The position numbers and the translations under genes are program-made. 64,000 nucleotides of DNA. Source: Candidatus Methanoplasma cognatum (GTDB lineage: Archaea; Thermoplasmatota; Thermoplasmata; Methanomassiliicoccales; Methanomethylophilaceae). The stretch is from NCBI GenBank assembly GCA_009777615.1, contig WRLM01000002.1:203673-267672 (forward strand), in the 5' to 3' direction. This document shows, piece by piece, positions 17,576 to 27,044 of this stretch (its first letter is position 1; each line of letters opens with the position of its first letter). The notes under the pieces are model-generated. The model was not told the DNA's origin. It did no database searches and saw nothing but the letters and a program-made list of their open reading frames with translations.

Positions 17576-19249
17576 TCAGAATTTGCAGCGCCCTTTGACC
17601 AGCGGCTGAGCCGGGTTCGCGGGGATCATCGGGGTGATGTCCTCCTCGCAATCCACCATTATCTCCACCAGGCAGGTCTTTCCGCTGTCGAACGCTGTTT
17701 TGAGAGCGTCTCTTATCTCTCCGGACCTTTCGACATGGATGCCCTTCGCCCCGAACGCTTCGGCTATCTTCACGAAGTCGGGATCGGCCCCGAGCTTGGT
17801 GTTGCTGTATCTCTTGTCCCAGAACAGTTTCTGCCACTGCCTGACCATACCCAGCCATCCGTTGTTCAGCAGACAGATCACCACAGGGAGATCCTCCGCG
17901 ACCGATGTGGCGATGTCCTGCATGACCATCTGCAGTCCGCCGTCGCCGGTTATCGTAATGACCTTCTTGTCCGGACAAGCGGCCTTCGCGCCTATCGCGG
18001 ACGGAAGACCGAAGCCCATGGTGCCGAAACTGCCTGATGAGATCAGCTGTCTGGGACGGTCTATATCAAGATAGTGCATCGCCCACATCTGGTTCTGTCC
18101 CACATCCGTCGTGATGATGATGTCGGGATCCTCTCTGGTGATCCTGTTGATCTCGTACATGATCTTCTGCGGGACGATAGGATTGTTGTCGTAGTTGTAG
18201 TCGCATTTGCAGCGCCTCTTCAGCTCCTGGATGTTCTTGTCCCATGCGGGGCGGCTGCCTGCGCACCCCTCAAGTTTTTCGATGAGCATGCGGACGGCCT
18301 TCTTAGCGTCGCCCTGTATGTTGATGGCCTCCCTCTTATGCTTGTTGAACTCCGTGGCGTCGATGTCAATGTGGATGACCCTGCTCGATGCCGGAGGAGC
18401 GGTCTGAGGGCTGTAGGTCCTGTCGGAGAACTTCGAGCCGACGGCGATTATCAGATCGGATTCCCTGAACGCATGAAGCGAGCACATCTTGCCGTGCATA
18501 CCGAGGGATCCCATGCAGAGGGGGTGTGATGTCGGGATGGCCCCGATTCCCATCAGCGGCGTTATCACCGGTATGTTCGCCATCTCGGCCAGCTTCACGA
18601 TATCGGGGCTGGCATTGGCTCCTATGACCCCTCCGCCCACCAGCATGACCGGCTTTTGGGCCTCTTTGATCCATTGGACGGCCTGATCTATGCTGGAATA
18701 GTCCTCTTTAGGAGGCTTTGTTCCGTATGTCTCGTTGCAAAGCGATTCGTCCATCTCGGCGTTGACCTGATCGGTGGGGATGTCAATGTGGACCGGGCCC
18801 GGCCTTCCTGTCTGACAGACCACCCAGGCCTCATGTATAGCGTGCGGGAGCCTGTTCAGGGACAATACTCTGAAGTTGTGTTTTGTTATGGGCATCATCA
18901 GGCTGTATGCGTCGACCTCCTGGAAAGCGCCGAGTCCTAACGAACCGGTGCCGACCTGGCCTGTTAATGCGATCATCGGTATCGAGTCAGCGTACGCTGT
19001 GGCGATACCTGTGACAAGGTTCGTAGCTCCCGGGCCGCTGGTGGCGATGCACACGCCGGGGAAGCCGCTTGCTCTGGCGAAACCGTCCGCCATGTGAGCA
19101 GCGCACTGCTCATGGCGTACGAGGACGTGCCTTATCGATGATTCAAGCATTTCATCGTAGACGGGAATTACTACGCCGCCCGGGTACCCGAACATTGTTT
19201 CAACTCCTTTATCCTCCAGCATTTTGAGTAGCGCTCTAGATCCTTTCAT
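17576..19249 (-). CDS. ilvB: Acetolactate synthase large subunit IlvB
   Basis: This ThDP enzyme makes acetolactate for branched-chain amino acids. The 557-residue protein has the catalytic glutamate region VRHEQCAAHMADGFARA and GPGATNLVTGIATAYADSIP. The ThDP/Mg motif is GDGGLQMVMQDIATSVAEDLPVVICLLNN. The ATG at 19249 follows a GAGGT site. No regulatory ilvN gene adjoins it, which is unusual for this enzyme. A TATA-like ATTATAAG lies upstream near 19282-19290. Confidence 0.95.
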   Translation of the reverse strand: MKGSRALLKMLEDKGVETMFGYPGGVVIPVYDEMLESSIRHVLVRHEQCAAHMADGFARASGFPGVCIATSGPGATNLVTGIATAYADSIPMIALTGQVGTGSLGLGAFQEVDAYSLMMPITKHNFRVLSLNRLPHAIHEAWVVCQTGRPGPVHIDIPTDQVNAEMDESLCNETYGTKPPKEDYSSIDQAVQWIKEAQKPVMLVGGGVIGANASPDIVKLAEMANIPVITPLMGIGAIPTSHPLCMGSLGMHGKMCSLHAFRESDLIIAVGSKFSDRTYSPQTAPPASSRVIHIDIDATEFNKHKREAINIQGDAKKAVRMLIEKLEGCAGSRPAWDKNIQELKRRCKCDYNYDNNPIVPQKIMYEINRITREDPDIIITTDVGQNQMWAMHYLDIDRPRQLISSGSFGTMGFGLPSAIGAKAACPDKKVITITGDGGLQMVMQDIATSVAEDLPVVICLLNNGWLGMVRQWQKLFWDKRYSNTKLGADPDFVKIAEAFGAKGIHVERSGEIRDALKTAFDSGKTCLVEIMVDCEEDITPMIPANPAQPLVKGRCKF

Positions 19250-19371
19250 GAGTATACCTCACCTCAGTATCAAAAAACCCTTTCTTATAATTGATGTATG
19301 AATCGCCGGACCCCGCAGCCGAAACACGTAAGATTATTTTATTCGTAGGTGATTAGGCACTGAGGTATACG

Positions 19372-20388
19372 GTGTCTGGAATAAAGGTCGGGATAAACGG
19401 TTACGGCACGATCGGCAAGAGAGTCGCGGCCGCAGTAAGCAAACAGGACGATATGGAGGTCGCGGGGGTAACGAAGACGAGACCCACTTTCGAAGCGCGG
19501 ACCGCCGTCGATAGAGGGTTCGATCTCTATGTCCCCGAGGGGAGTCTCAAGACCTTCGGCGACGCCGGGGTCCCGGTCAAGGGAACGATCAAAGACCTTT
19601 ACAAAGCCGCAGATATAATCGTGGACTGTACACCCGGCGATGTGGGGGAGACGTACAAGGCCGAATACGAAGCGGCGGGGAAAAAAGCGATCTTCCAGGG
19701 CGGGGAGGACCACAGCCTTACCGGCATATCCTTCAACTCCACCGCCAACTACAGCGAGTCATGGGGCGCTCAGTTCTCCAGAGTGGTATCATGTAATACG
19801 ACGGGGCTGCTGAGGACCCTGAACCCGATAGACAGGTCGATAAAGATAAAGAACGTCCACGCCACACTCATCAGGAGGGCGGCGGATCCCGGCGACAGCA
19901 GGAGCGGCCCGATAAACGGGCTGGAACCGTCGGTGAAACTGCCCACCCATCACGGGCCGGACGTGAAGAGCGTGATGCCCTGGCTGAACATCAGCACGAT
20001 GGCCGTCAAGGCGTCCACGACCATCATGCATCTCCATACGGTCGCGGCCGAGCTCGAGAGGGAATCCAAAACAAGCGAGATATTGGACATAATGCGCGCA
20101 TCCCCCCGCGTGATGCTTGTGAACAGCGGCAGCGGAGTGAAAGGCACGCCCGAGATAATGGAGCTGGCAAAGGATCTCGGAAGGGACAGGTCCGACATGT
20201 ACGAGGCGGTAGTATGGGAGGATGGCGTGAAAGTGGTCGGTAACATGCTTTATTATTACCAGGCCGTGCACCAGGAAGCGGACGTCGTGCCGGAGAACAT
20301 CGACTGCATAAGGTCCATGTGCAAACTGCAAGAAGACGCAGCCGCATCAATATCTAAAACGAACAAAGCTCTCGGAATAAAAAAGTAA
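19372..20388 (+). CDS. gap: Type II glyceraldehyde-3-phosphate dehydrogenase
   Basis: The 338-residue archaeal GAPDH shows the Rossmann motif VGINGYGTIGKRVA, and SCNTTGLLRTL holds the catalytic cysteine. It starts with GTG five bases after TGAGGT. It is divergent from ilvB and shares a 120-base promoter region; a TATA-like TTATTTTATTC lies near 19334. The pgk gene follows after 10 bases. Confidence 0.95.
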   Translation: MSGIKVGINGYGTIGKRVAAAVSKQDDMEVAGVTKTRPTFEARTAVDRGFDLYVPEGSLKTFGDAGVPVKGTIKDLYKAADIIVDCTPGDVGETYKAEYEAAGKKAIFQGGEDHSLTGISFNSTANYSESWGAQFSRVVSCNTTGLLRTLNPIDRSIKIKNVHATLIRRAADPGDSRSGPINGLEPSVKLPTHHGPDVKSVMPWLNISTMAVKASTTIMHLHTVAAELERESKTSEILDIMRASPRVMLVNSGSGVKGTPEIMELAKDLGRDRSDMYEAVVWEDGVKVVGNMLYYYQAVHQEADVVPENIDCIRSMCKLQEDAAASISKTNKALGIKK

Positions 20389-20398
20389 GGGTGAGAAC

Positions 20399-21634
20399 AC
20401 GAGAGAATTCAACACCCTGGAAGATTTCAATTTCAAGGACAGGACGGTCCTGCTGAGAGTGGACATAAACTGCCCTCTCGATAAAAAGACGCTAAAGATA
20501 CTGAACGACGCGAGGATAAGGAGCATCATTCCCACCGTAAGGGAATTGGTCGGGAAAAGGGCCAAGGTCGCGATCCTTGCGCACCAGAGCAGAAAGGGCG
20601 CATGGGACTTCATCGGCCTGGAGCAGCATGCCGCTCTGCTTTCTAAAAACCTCAATGCGCCGGTCCGGTATGTGAACGATATCATCGGAGACGAGGCCAA
20701 GAGGATGATATCGCAGATGGGGCCGGGAGATGTTCTTCTGCTGGGAAACGTAAGGGAGCTGGAATGCGAGGCCGTCACGGCGGAGATGAGCCAGCACGCC
20801 GAGGCGGAACTGGTCGCGGAACTTCTCCCCTTCATTGATTACTATGTTTGCGACGCGTTCGGGGCGTCACACCGCGCGCAGTGCTCTCTGGTGGGGTTCC
20901 CCGTCAAGCTGCCCTCGGCGTCGGGGAGGCTGATGGCCAGGGAGCTGTATGCCCTCGAGACGATATTCGACAAGCCGAGGCGGCCGTCCGTATTCATCCT
21001 GGGCGGGGCGAAGTTCGGGGATGTTCCCTTTATGATAGACAGCGTCCTTAAGAACGGCGTCGCCGACACCGTGATCGTAGCGGGACTTGCGGGGAACGCC
21101 TTCCTGCTGGCAAGAGGCGTCGATATAGGGGAGGCCAGCAGCAGGGTGCTCGCCGGCGAGCTTACCGAAGAGAATTTCCAGGCGGCAAGGGACGTCCTCA
21201 GCAAATACGGTCAGAAGATACTGCTGCCGGTGGACGTCGCGGTGGAAAGGGACGGCAGGAGGGTCTGCGTGAACACGGGAGACATGCCGACGCCCGAACC
21301 GGCGCTGGATATCGGAGATCAGTCCATAGAGAAATTCAGAAAGGTCATACTTTCCTCCAAAACATCGTTCATGTCAGGCCCCGCAGGGATGTTCGAGAAG
21401 CCAGGATTCGAAGCGGGAACGAAACAGCTCATGATGGCGATGGTCGAAAGCAAAGGACTGTCGGTCCTCGGCGGGGGACACACAGCGGGCGCCGCGGAAA
21501 GGTTCGACCTGGCCGACAGGGTGGCATACGTAAGCACGGGAGGCGGCGCACTGGAGACATTCCTTCTGCATGAACCGCTGCCCGTGATAGAGGCCCTGAG
21601 ATACTCAAAGGAGAGGTTCGGGCCGGTTCACTGA
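20399..21634 (+). CDS. pgk: Phosphoglycerate kinase (ACG start proposed)
   Basis: PGK transfers phosphate between 1,3-bisphosphoglycerate and ADP. The body shows ILGGAKFGDVPFM, the phosphate-binding GGGHTAGAAERF and the ending STGGGALETFL. The first usual codon (GTG at 20459) would cut off the N-terminal lobe strand. The in-frame upstream sequence reads REFNTLEDFNFKDRTVLLRVDINCPLD, the expected archaeal PGK N-terminus. The codon before it is ACG at 20399, three bases after GGTGAG, with the gap stop codon at 20386-20388. An ACG start gives 411 residues, the normal length. A sequence error (ATG to ACG) is the alternative. Confidence 0.92.
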   Translation, partial: TREFNTLEDFNFKDRTVLLRVDINCPLDKKTLKILNDARIRSIIPTVRELVGKRAKVAILAHQSRKGAWDFIGLEQHAALLSKNLNAPVRYVNDIIGDEAKRMISQMGPGDVLLLGNVRELECEAVTAEMSQHAEAELVAELLPFIDYYVCDAFGASHRAQCSLVGFPVKLPSASGRLMARELYALETIFDKPRRPSVFILGGAKFGDVPFMIDSVLKNGVADTVIVAGLAGNAFLLARGVDIGEASSRVLAGELTEENFQAARDVLSKYGQKILLPVDVAVERDGRRVCVNTGDMPTPEPALDIGDQSIEKFRKVILSSKTSFMSGPAGMFEKPGFEAGTKQLMMAMVESKGLSVLGGGHTAGAAERFDLADRVAYVSTGGGALETFLLHEPLPVIEALRYSKERFGPVH

Positions 21635-22812
21635 TCCTTCGGGCACGCGGGGCAGATGGAGGCGCGCTTCATTCTGGATAATGCTTCTTTTATACGTTCG
21701 ACAGGTTCCGTGACCGTCATGCGTATGTAGCCCTCGGCCGAATCTCCGAATCCCGGCCCCGGCGTCACTATTATGCCGATATCGATCATCATCTTCGTGA
21801 ACTCATCCGACCTCATACCGCAGTCGAACCAGACGTAGAACGTCCCTTTCGGCATGGTCACATCGAATCCGAGTTCCCTGAGGCCGTTCACGAGGACCTC
21901 CCTTCTTTCCGCATAGATGTCCATGTTGTTCTTTATAACACCAGGCAGCGCCCCGTCTTCCGGGTACATTTCGAGGGCGGTGATCCCCGCTTTCTGTATG
22001 AAAATGGGGGCTCCCGAATCTATCTGGCCTTTGCACTTCTTGAGCCCTGATATCAGATCGGGGTGGCCGACGGCGTAACCCAGCCTGAACCCGGTCATGT
22101 TGAACGTTTTAGAGAAGGATCCGAACTCGATGCAGTCCGGTCCCGCCTGAAGCGCCGACGGGGCGCGGTAGTCGTCGTAGCACATCTCCGAGTAAGCATT
22201 GTCGAAACAGAGTATCGTGCCCCTTTGCTGGCACCAGTCGTATACTTTACGAAGGTACGCAAGGTCGCATGTCGCCCCCGTGGGGTTGTTGGGATAGTTG
22301 ATATAAAGCATCTTCGCGCCGGTCGGGCATTCATCTACATCAAGCAGCCAGTTCTTTTCCTTTCTGAGAGGTATGAGTACGCATTTCGCCTCATTGAAGA
22401 GCACGGACGCCCCCGAGTATACGGGATACCCAGGGCTCGGCGCAATGATGGTCTCTCCCGGATTCACGAAAGCCTGGGATATATTGAAGATCGCCTCCTT
22501 GGATCCCAGGGTTATACACACCTGCCTGTTTGGATCGACGTCTATGTCGAACCTCTTCTTATACCACTTTGCGACCGCTTCCCTGAGGTCCCTCTCGCCG
22601 GCCGAGCTGGAATATTTCTGATTCTCGTTCGATTCGGCAGTTATCTGCAGTGATTTCACGATCTTGTCCGGGGTCTGGAGGTCCGGGTCCCCTATACCGA
22701 AATCGATCATATCCATTCCTTCCTGTCTTTTGACCGCCGCAAGCTCTTCCAATCTAACAAATAGATAAGGCTGAAGTTTTTTGAGCCTTTCAGACTGCTC
22801 ATAGTTCACCAT
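21628..22812 (-). CDS. dapL: LL-diaminopimelate aminotransferase
   Basis: DapL converts tetrahydrodipicolinate directly to LL-diaminopimelate, bypassing the acyl routes. The 394-residue PLP aminotransferase has YINYPNNPTGATC and GSFSKTFNMTGFRLGYAVG, which holds the PLP lysine. It is the last gene of the lysine operon and starts six bases after the dapF stop; an in-frame GTG at 22821 overlaps dapF. The last codons overlap the convergent pgk end. Confidence 0.9.
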   Translation of the reverse strand: MVNYEQSERLKKLQPYLFVRLEELAAVKRQEGMDMIDFGIGDPDLQTPDKIVKSLQITAESNENQKYSSSAGERDLREAVAKWYKKRFDIDVDPNRQVCITLGSKEAIFNISQAFVNPGETIIAPSPGYPVYSGASVLFNEAKCVLIPLRKEKNWLLDVDECPTGAKMLYINYPNNPTGATCDLAYLRKVYDWCQQRGTILCFDNAYSEMCYDDYRAPSALQAGPDCIEFGSFSKTFNMTGFRLGYAVGHPDLISGLKKCKGQIDSGAPIFIQKAGITALEMYPEDGALPGVIKNNMDIYAERREVLVNGLRELGFDVTMPKGTFYVWFDCGMRSDEFTKMMIDIGIIVTPGPGFGDSAEGYIRMTVTEPVERIKEALSRMKRASICPACPKDQ

Positions 22813-22817
22813 AGTGT

Positions 22818-23651
22818 TCACTCTTCCGTTATGCTGCCTTCATATATCAGCACCGCAGGCCCTTCCATGTGCACATGTTCGAGGCCCTTTTCAACAGTTA
22901 CTTTAAGCCATCCTCCCGGAAGGCGCACGTCTATAGGCTCGTCGAACGGCACCATGCCGTTCAGCGCGGCGGCAGTGGCCGACGCGCAAGCGCCAGTGCC
23001 GCAGGCCAGCGTCCAGCCGGCCCCCCTTTCATGCACCCGGATGTATATGTTCCCTTCTTTGATCTTGCAGAATTCGATGTTCGTTTTCTTGGGGAAGAAG
23101 GGGTGCTCCCCGAGCATCGGTCCAAGCTTCTCCATATCGTTGTTGCTCAGGTTCGAGAAGGTTATGAAATGGGGGTTGCCCATCGATACCGCATTCCCCT
23201 TTATGCTGTACCCCTCTACCGCAAACGGCTGGTCTACGAATCTGCCGTCATAGTCTATCGGGATCGATCTCCCGTCAAGTACGGGGGCGCCCATATCCAC
23301 CATCACGGTGGTGACCTTCCCGTCGTCCAGGAACACCTTCGCGGTCTTCACGCCCGCGGGGGTGGCGACCGTGAATATCTCTTCGTCCACGATCTTGAAA
23401 TCATACGCATGCTTGGCAAGGCATCTTATCCCGTTGCCGCACATCTCCGCTTCCGAACCGTCCGCGTTGATGACCCTCATGCTCACATCGGCGCCTTTAC
23501 CGGGAAGGAGGAACACCACCCCGTCCGCGCCGATGCCGAAATTCCTGCTGCACCACAGTTTGCATCTCTCGCTGTCTATCTCAACGTCTGTGTTGATCCC
23601 GTCGATCAATATGAAATCGTTCCCTATTCCGTGATATTTCCAGAACTTCAT
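22818..23651 (-). CDS. dapF: Diaminopimelate epimerase
   Basis: DapF converts LL- to meso-diaminopimelate. The 277-residue protein has both catalytic cysteines, in NADGSEAEMCGNGIRCLAK and GAGWTLACGTGACASATAA. The start MKFWKYHGIGNDFILID at 23651 overlaps the lysA stop by four bases. A longer frame to 23687 is not conserved. Confidence 0.95.
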   Translation of the reverse strand: MKFWKYHGIGNDFILIDGINTDVEIDSERCKLWCSRNFGIGADGVVFLLPGKGADVSMRVINADGSEAEMCGNGIRCLAKHAYDFKIVDEEIFTVATPAGVKTAKVFLDDGKVTTVMVDMGAPVLDGRSIPIDYDGRFVDQPFAVEGYSIKGNAVSMGNPHFITFSNLSNNDMEKLGPMLGEHPFFPKKTNIEFCKIKEGNIYIRVHERGAGWTLACGTGACASATAAALNGMVPFDEPIDVRLPGGWLKVTVEKGLEHVHMEGPAVLIYEGSITEE

Positions 23652-24904
23652 CTGATGAGCCTCTCCGGTATCCGCTGGTGTCTCCACAGCTCCTCTATCC
23701 GCTCGGAATCCCTTATCAGTTCGGCCTTCCCGTCGTTGACGAGGACCTCTCTGCAGAGGGGGCGGGAGTTATAGTTGCTTGACATTGAGAACCCGTATGC
23801 GCCCGCATCATATATGACAACGATGTCCCCTTCTTCGGGATTCGGAAGCACGCGGTCCCGCGCAAAATAGTCGCCGGTCTCGCAGATGGGGCCGACGACA
23901 TCGTACTTCGCGGTGCACGCCTTCCCGAACTTGTTGCCTATCTCCACATGATGATATGCTTCGTACATGGCAGGCCTTATCAGTGTGTTGAACCCCGTGT
24001 CCACGCCGACATACTTCTTAACGCCAGCGTCCTTCACGTCGACACACCTCGTCAGCAGGACGGCGGTATCGCATACGATATATCTGCCGGGCTCAAGTTT
24101 CAGCGTCCTCACGTCCGTCTCTTCAAGCACCATCTCTGTAAGATTCGCGGCAAGCTCGCCGATGTCCATCTCGGGCTCATTCGGACGGTAGGGTACGCCC
24201 ATACCGCCGCCCATATCTATGAATTCGAGGTCGATCCCGTTATCTTTCAGCTGATTGGTCATTTCGACCAGGACCTCCATGACCTCGGTGAAAGGTTCGC
24301 TGGACTGGCCCCCGGAGCCTATGTGTACGTGAATGCCCCTCGGTTCGAAGCCGAGTTCTTTCGCGCGGAGGTAGGTCTTGATGACCTCCTTCCTGGGAAT
24401 CCCGAATTTCGAGCCCTCGGCGCCGGTGATGACCTTTCCGCTGTGTCCCGAGCCGACGCCGGGAGTTATCCTGAACGATACGGGGAGCCCCTTCTTTATC
24501 TTGGCCAGCCTTTCAAGTTCTGATGCCGAATCAATGTTGACCATGACGCCGAGGCCGGTCACCGCTCTCAGCTCTTCGTTGCTTATGTTGTTGCCCGTGA
24601 ATATTATCCGGTCGGGCGTGAAGCCCGCCTTCAGGCAGGTCATGATCTCTCCTATGGATACGGCGTCGATGCACGAACCCTCGCTCTCAAGTATCTTCAG
24701 CACCGCAAGGCTTGAGTTCGCTTTGCAGGCGTAGTGTACCTGGGTTCTCATGTGCTTTGAGAACGCGCCGTAGATGTTGCGGTAGTTCTCCCTCAGCCTT
24801 TTCTCCTCAATGGCATACACAGGGGTTCCGAATTCTTCCGCGATCTCCGTCACGGGTATGCCGCCGAACAGCATCACGCCGTTCCTGCTGTCAAAGTCCC
24901 TCAT
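23648..24904 (-). CDS. lysA: Diaminopimelate decarboxylase
   Basis: LysA makes lysine from meso-diaminopimelate. The 418-residue fold-type III PLP enzyme has the PLP lysine in QVHYACKANSSLAVL, the glycine-rich FIDMGGGMGVPYR, and the active-site cysteine in PICETGDYFARDR. The ATG at 24904 overlaps the lysC end by 14 bases. It is co-transcribed with dapF and dapL. Confidence 0.95.
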   Translation of the reverse strand: MRDFDSRNGVMLFGGIPVTEIAEEFGTPVYAIEEKRLRENYRNIYGAFSKHMRTQVHYACKANSSLAVLKILESEGSCIDAVSIGEIMTCLKAGFTPDRIIFTGNNISNEELRAVTGLGVMVNIDSASELERLAKIKKGLPVSFRITPGVGSGHSGKVITGAEGSKFGIPRKEVIKTYLRAKELGFEPRGIHVHIGSGGQSSEPFTEVMEVLVEMTNQLKDNGIDLEFIDMGGGMGVPYRPNEPEMDIGELAANLTEMVLEETDVRTLKLEPGRYIVCDTAVLLTRCVDVKDAGVKKYVGVDTGFNTLIRPAMYEAYHHVEIGNKFGKACTAKYDVVGPICETGDYFARDRVLPNPEEGDIVVIYDAGAYGFSMSSNYNSRPLCREVLVNDGKAELIRDSERIEELWRHQRIPERLIR

Positions 24905-26264
24905 CGGATCTCCCCCTGACAAATTTGCTGTGCAGTATCTTCACGACATCGATCGCCTGGGACATTGGAACGACGAAGTTAAGGGAAACGTCGGAAGCGC
25001 CCTCGGAGATCATCTGCACACTTGCTTTCGCTTCCTTGACGGCGGTGAATATATCAGCCGACACTCCGTATTTCGAAAGGAGGTTGTCCCCCACGGCGCA
25101 CACAAGCGCCACATCGCCCTTGACCTCGATCCTCTCTATGTCCTCCGGGTCCAAAGTGTTCAGCCTGGCCAGAATGGATTTCACATCGTTGTTGTGCACG
25201 AGGAAGGCGACCGTCGAAAGGGATGTTGATATAGAATAGATGACAACCTCGTTCTCCGCTATCTTCTCGATTATGCGCGCCACCATATCCGGGTGGAAGG
25301 CGATCTCCGCCGAACTTATCGCTATCACGGAAAGGTCGGTCTTGAGCGCGACGCTCATGAGCATGTCGTCCTTCGGCTTTCTGAGATGGTGTATTATTGT
25401 TCCGGGCTCATCAGGCTTGAACGAATTCCTCACTTTGAGAGGAATGTGCTTCATCCTTACCGGTTCTATGGTCCTGGGGTGAAGGACCTTGGCGCCGAAG
25501 TATGCGAGCTCCGCCGCCTCGCCGAAATTCATCTCGTCGATCTTCACCGCATCCGGCACTATCCGGGGGTCGGCGGACATGAAGCCGTCCACATCCGTCC
25601 AGATCTCCAGCAGGTCCGCGTTCATCGCGTTGGCCACAACCGCCGCGGAATAGTCGCTTCCCCCCCTGCCGAAGGTAAGCGGCAACCCGTCCTCCTTTAT
25701 GCCGTAGAACCCGGTGATCACGGGGATCACGCCGTCATCGACGTAAGGTTTGACCTTCATCATCATCGCCGATTCGGTCTTCTGCAGGTTGGCGCTTCCG
25801 GAGAGGGGCCTCCCCTCCGCACATATCCCGCAATCCTCCGAAGTGAGCGCGACTGTCTTCTCGCCGGCCCCCCTCAGCGCGCAACTGAGTATCAGGGAGG
25901 AGAACCTCTCTCCCTGAGAGGTTATGTTATCTTTGTAGTAAGGGTCCTTCGAAGCGTCCTCATCGTCAAGAAGATCTCTGAACTTTGCCATCCTTATGTT
26001 AAAGTCATTCATGAACTCCGCCATCTCTTCTTCTTTGAGCAACAGCCCGGCGGCTTCGAGATGCTTCTTCTCAAACCCTTCGATGAGCTCCTCTTTATTT
26101 TTGGGAAGGTTTTCGACCCCGTTCACAAGGAAATTGGTTATGCCGGACATTGCCGATACCACAACTACCTTGTCGTTCTTTTCGTGCGTTATTATCCTTA
26201 CCGCCCTCTGCAGGGCCTCGGGGGAACCGACGCTGGTACCCCCGAATTTCATGACCTTCATCAT
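24891..26264 (-). CDS. lysC: Aspartate kinase with ACT domains
   Basis: Aspartokinase commits aspartate to the lysine pathway. The 457-residue protein starts with MKFGGTSVGSPEALQRA and has FGRGGSDYSAAVVANAMNADLLEIWTDVDGF. Two C-terminal ACT domains (AISSAEIAFHPDMVARI and ALVCAVGDNLLSKYGVSADIF) imply allosteric feedback, probably by lysine. ATGATG at 26264/26261 overlaps the dapB stop. Confidence 0.95.
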   Translation of the reverse strand: MMKVMKFGGTSVGSPEALQRAVRIITHEKNDKVVVVSAMSGITNFLVNGVENLPKNKEELIEGFEKKHLEAAGLLLKEEEMAEFMNDFNIRMAKFRDLLDDEDASKDPYYKDNITSQGERFSSLILSCALRGAGEKTVALTSEDCGICAEGRPLSGSANLQKTESAMMMKVKPYVDDGVIPVITGFYGIKEDGLPLTFGRGGSDYSAAVVANAMNADLLEIWTDVDGFMSADPRIVPDAVKIDEMNFGEAAELAYFGAKVLHPRTIEPVRMKHIPLKVRNSFKPDEPGTIIHHLRKPKDDMLMSVALKTDLSVIAISSAEIAFHPDMVARIIEKIAENEVVIYSISTSLSTVAFLVHNNDVKSILARLNTLDPEDIERIEVKGDVALVCAVGDNLLSKYGVSADIFTAVKEAKASVQMISEGASDVSLNFVVPMSQAIDVVKILHSKFVRGRSDEGL

Positions 26265-27040
26265 AGACCCAAAACCTCGTTCAGACTGTGGACCTTTCCG
26301 TCCTTCTTTCCATAGACCCATCTTATGGATTCTATGAAACCTTTGGCGAGCGCATCTCTCGAGCCCATGCTGTGCTTCAGCTCTATCCTTTCTCCGCTTC
26401 CGGCGAATATGACCGTATGGTCGCCGACAATATCGCCGCCGCGTATAGAATGCACTCCGATCTCCCTCTTTCTCGCTCCGGTCACGCCCTCGCGGCCGTA
26501 TGTGATGTCTTCGATGCCGGTCGTCCTCATCATCCGCTTCACGGCCTCCGCCGCTGTGCCGGACGGCGCGTCCACCTTTTGGTTGTGATGCGCCTCTATC
26601 ACCTCTATATCATAATCGTTCAATGACGCCGCGAGTATCTCGCACATCTTCCAGAACACATTGATGCCCACGGCGAAGTTCGCCGAGTGGACGGCGGACG
26701 TCTTGTTCTTGGCGATCTCGTCCCCCATCTTCTTTATCACGTCATCGGGTATCGCCGTCGTGCCGAGGACGATGTTCACTCCCTTTGCAGGTATCTTGGT
26801 GATGATGTTCGCGGCGGCCTGCGGCGCCGTTATGTCAACATAGACATCGGCATTCTCCAGCACCTCATCAAGGCTGTCCTGTCCCTTCGCGATGATCCCC
26901 GGGTATATCTCCTTCCCGAACATCTCCTCCGTCGGTGCGATCATCGCGCCGACGAGTCTCATGTCACTGCTCTTCTGTATGATGTCACAGACCGTACGCC
27001 CCATCTTGCCTGTTGCGCCTCCCAATGCTACGTTAATCAT
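26261..27040 (-). CDS. dapB: 4-Hydroxy-tetrahydrodipicolinate reductase
   Basis: DapB reduces the DapA product. The 259-residue protein has the nucleotide motif VALGGATGKMGRTV. The catalytic segment is EAHHNQKVDAPSGTA, with the histidine pair and lysine. The ATG at 27040 follows the dapA stop by four bases. Confidence 0.95.
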   Translation of the reverse strand: MINVALGGATGKMGRTVCDIIQKSSDMRLVGAMIAPTEEMFGKEIYPGIIAKGQDSLDEVLENADVYVDITAPQAAANIITKIPAKGVNIVLGTTAIPDDVIKKMGDEIAKNKTSAVHSANFAVGINVFWKMCEILAASLNDYDIEVIEAHHNQKVDAPSGTAAEAVKRMMRTTGIEDITYGREGVTGARKREIGVHSIRGGDIVGDHTVIFAGSGERIELKHSMGSRDALAKGFIESIRWVYGKKDGKVHSLNEVLGL

Positions 27041-27044
27041 TTCA

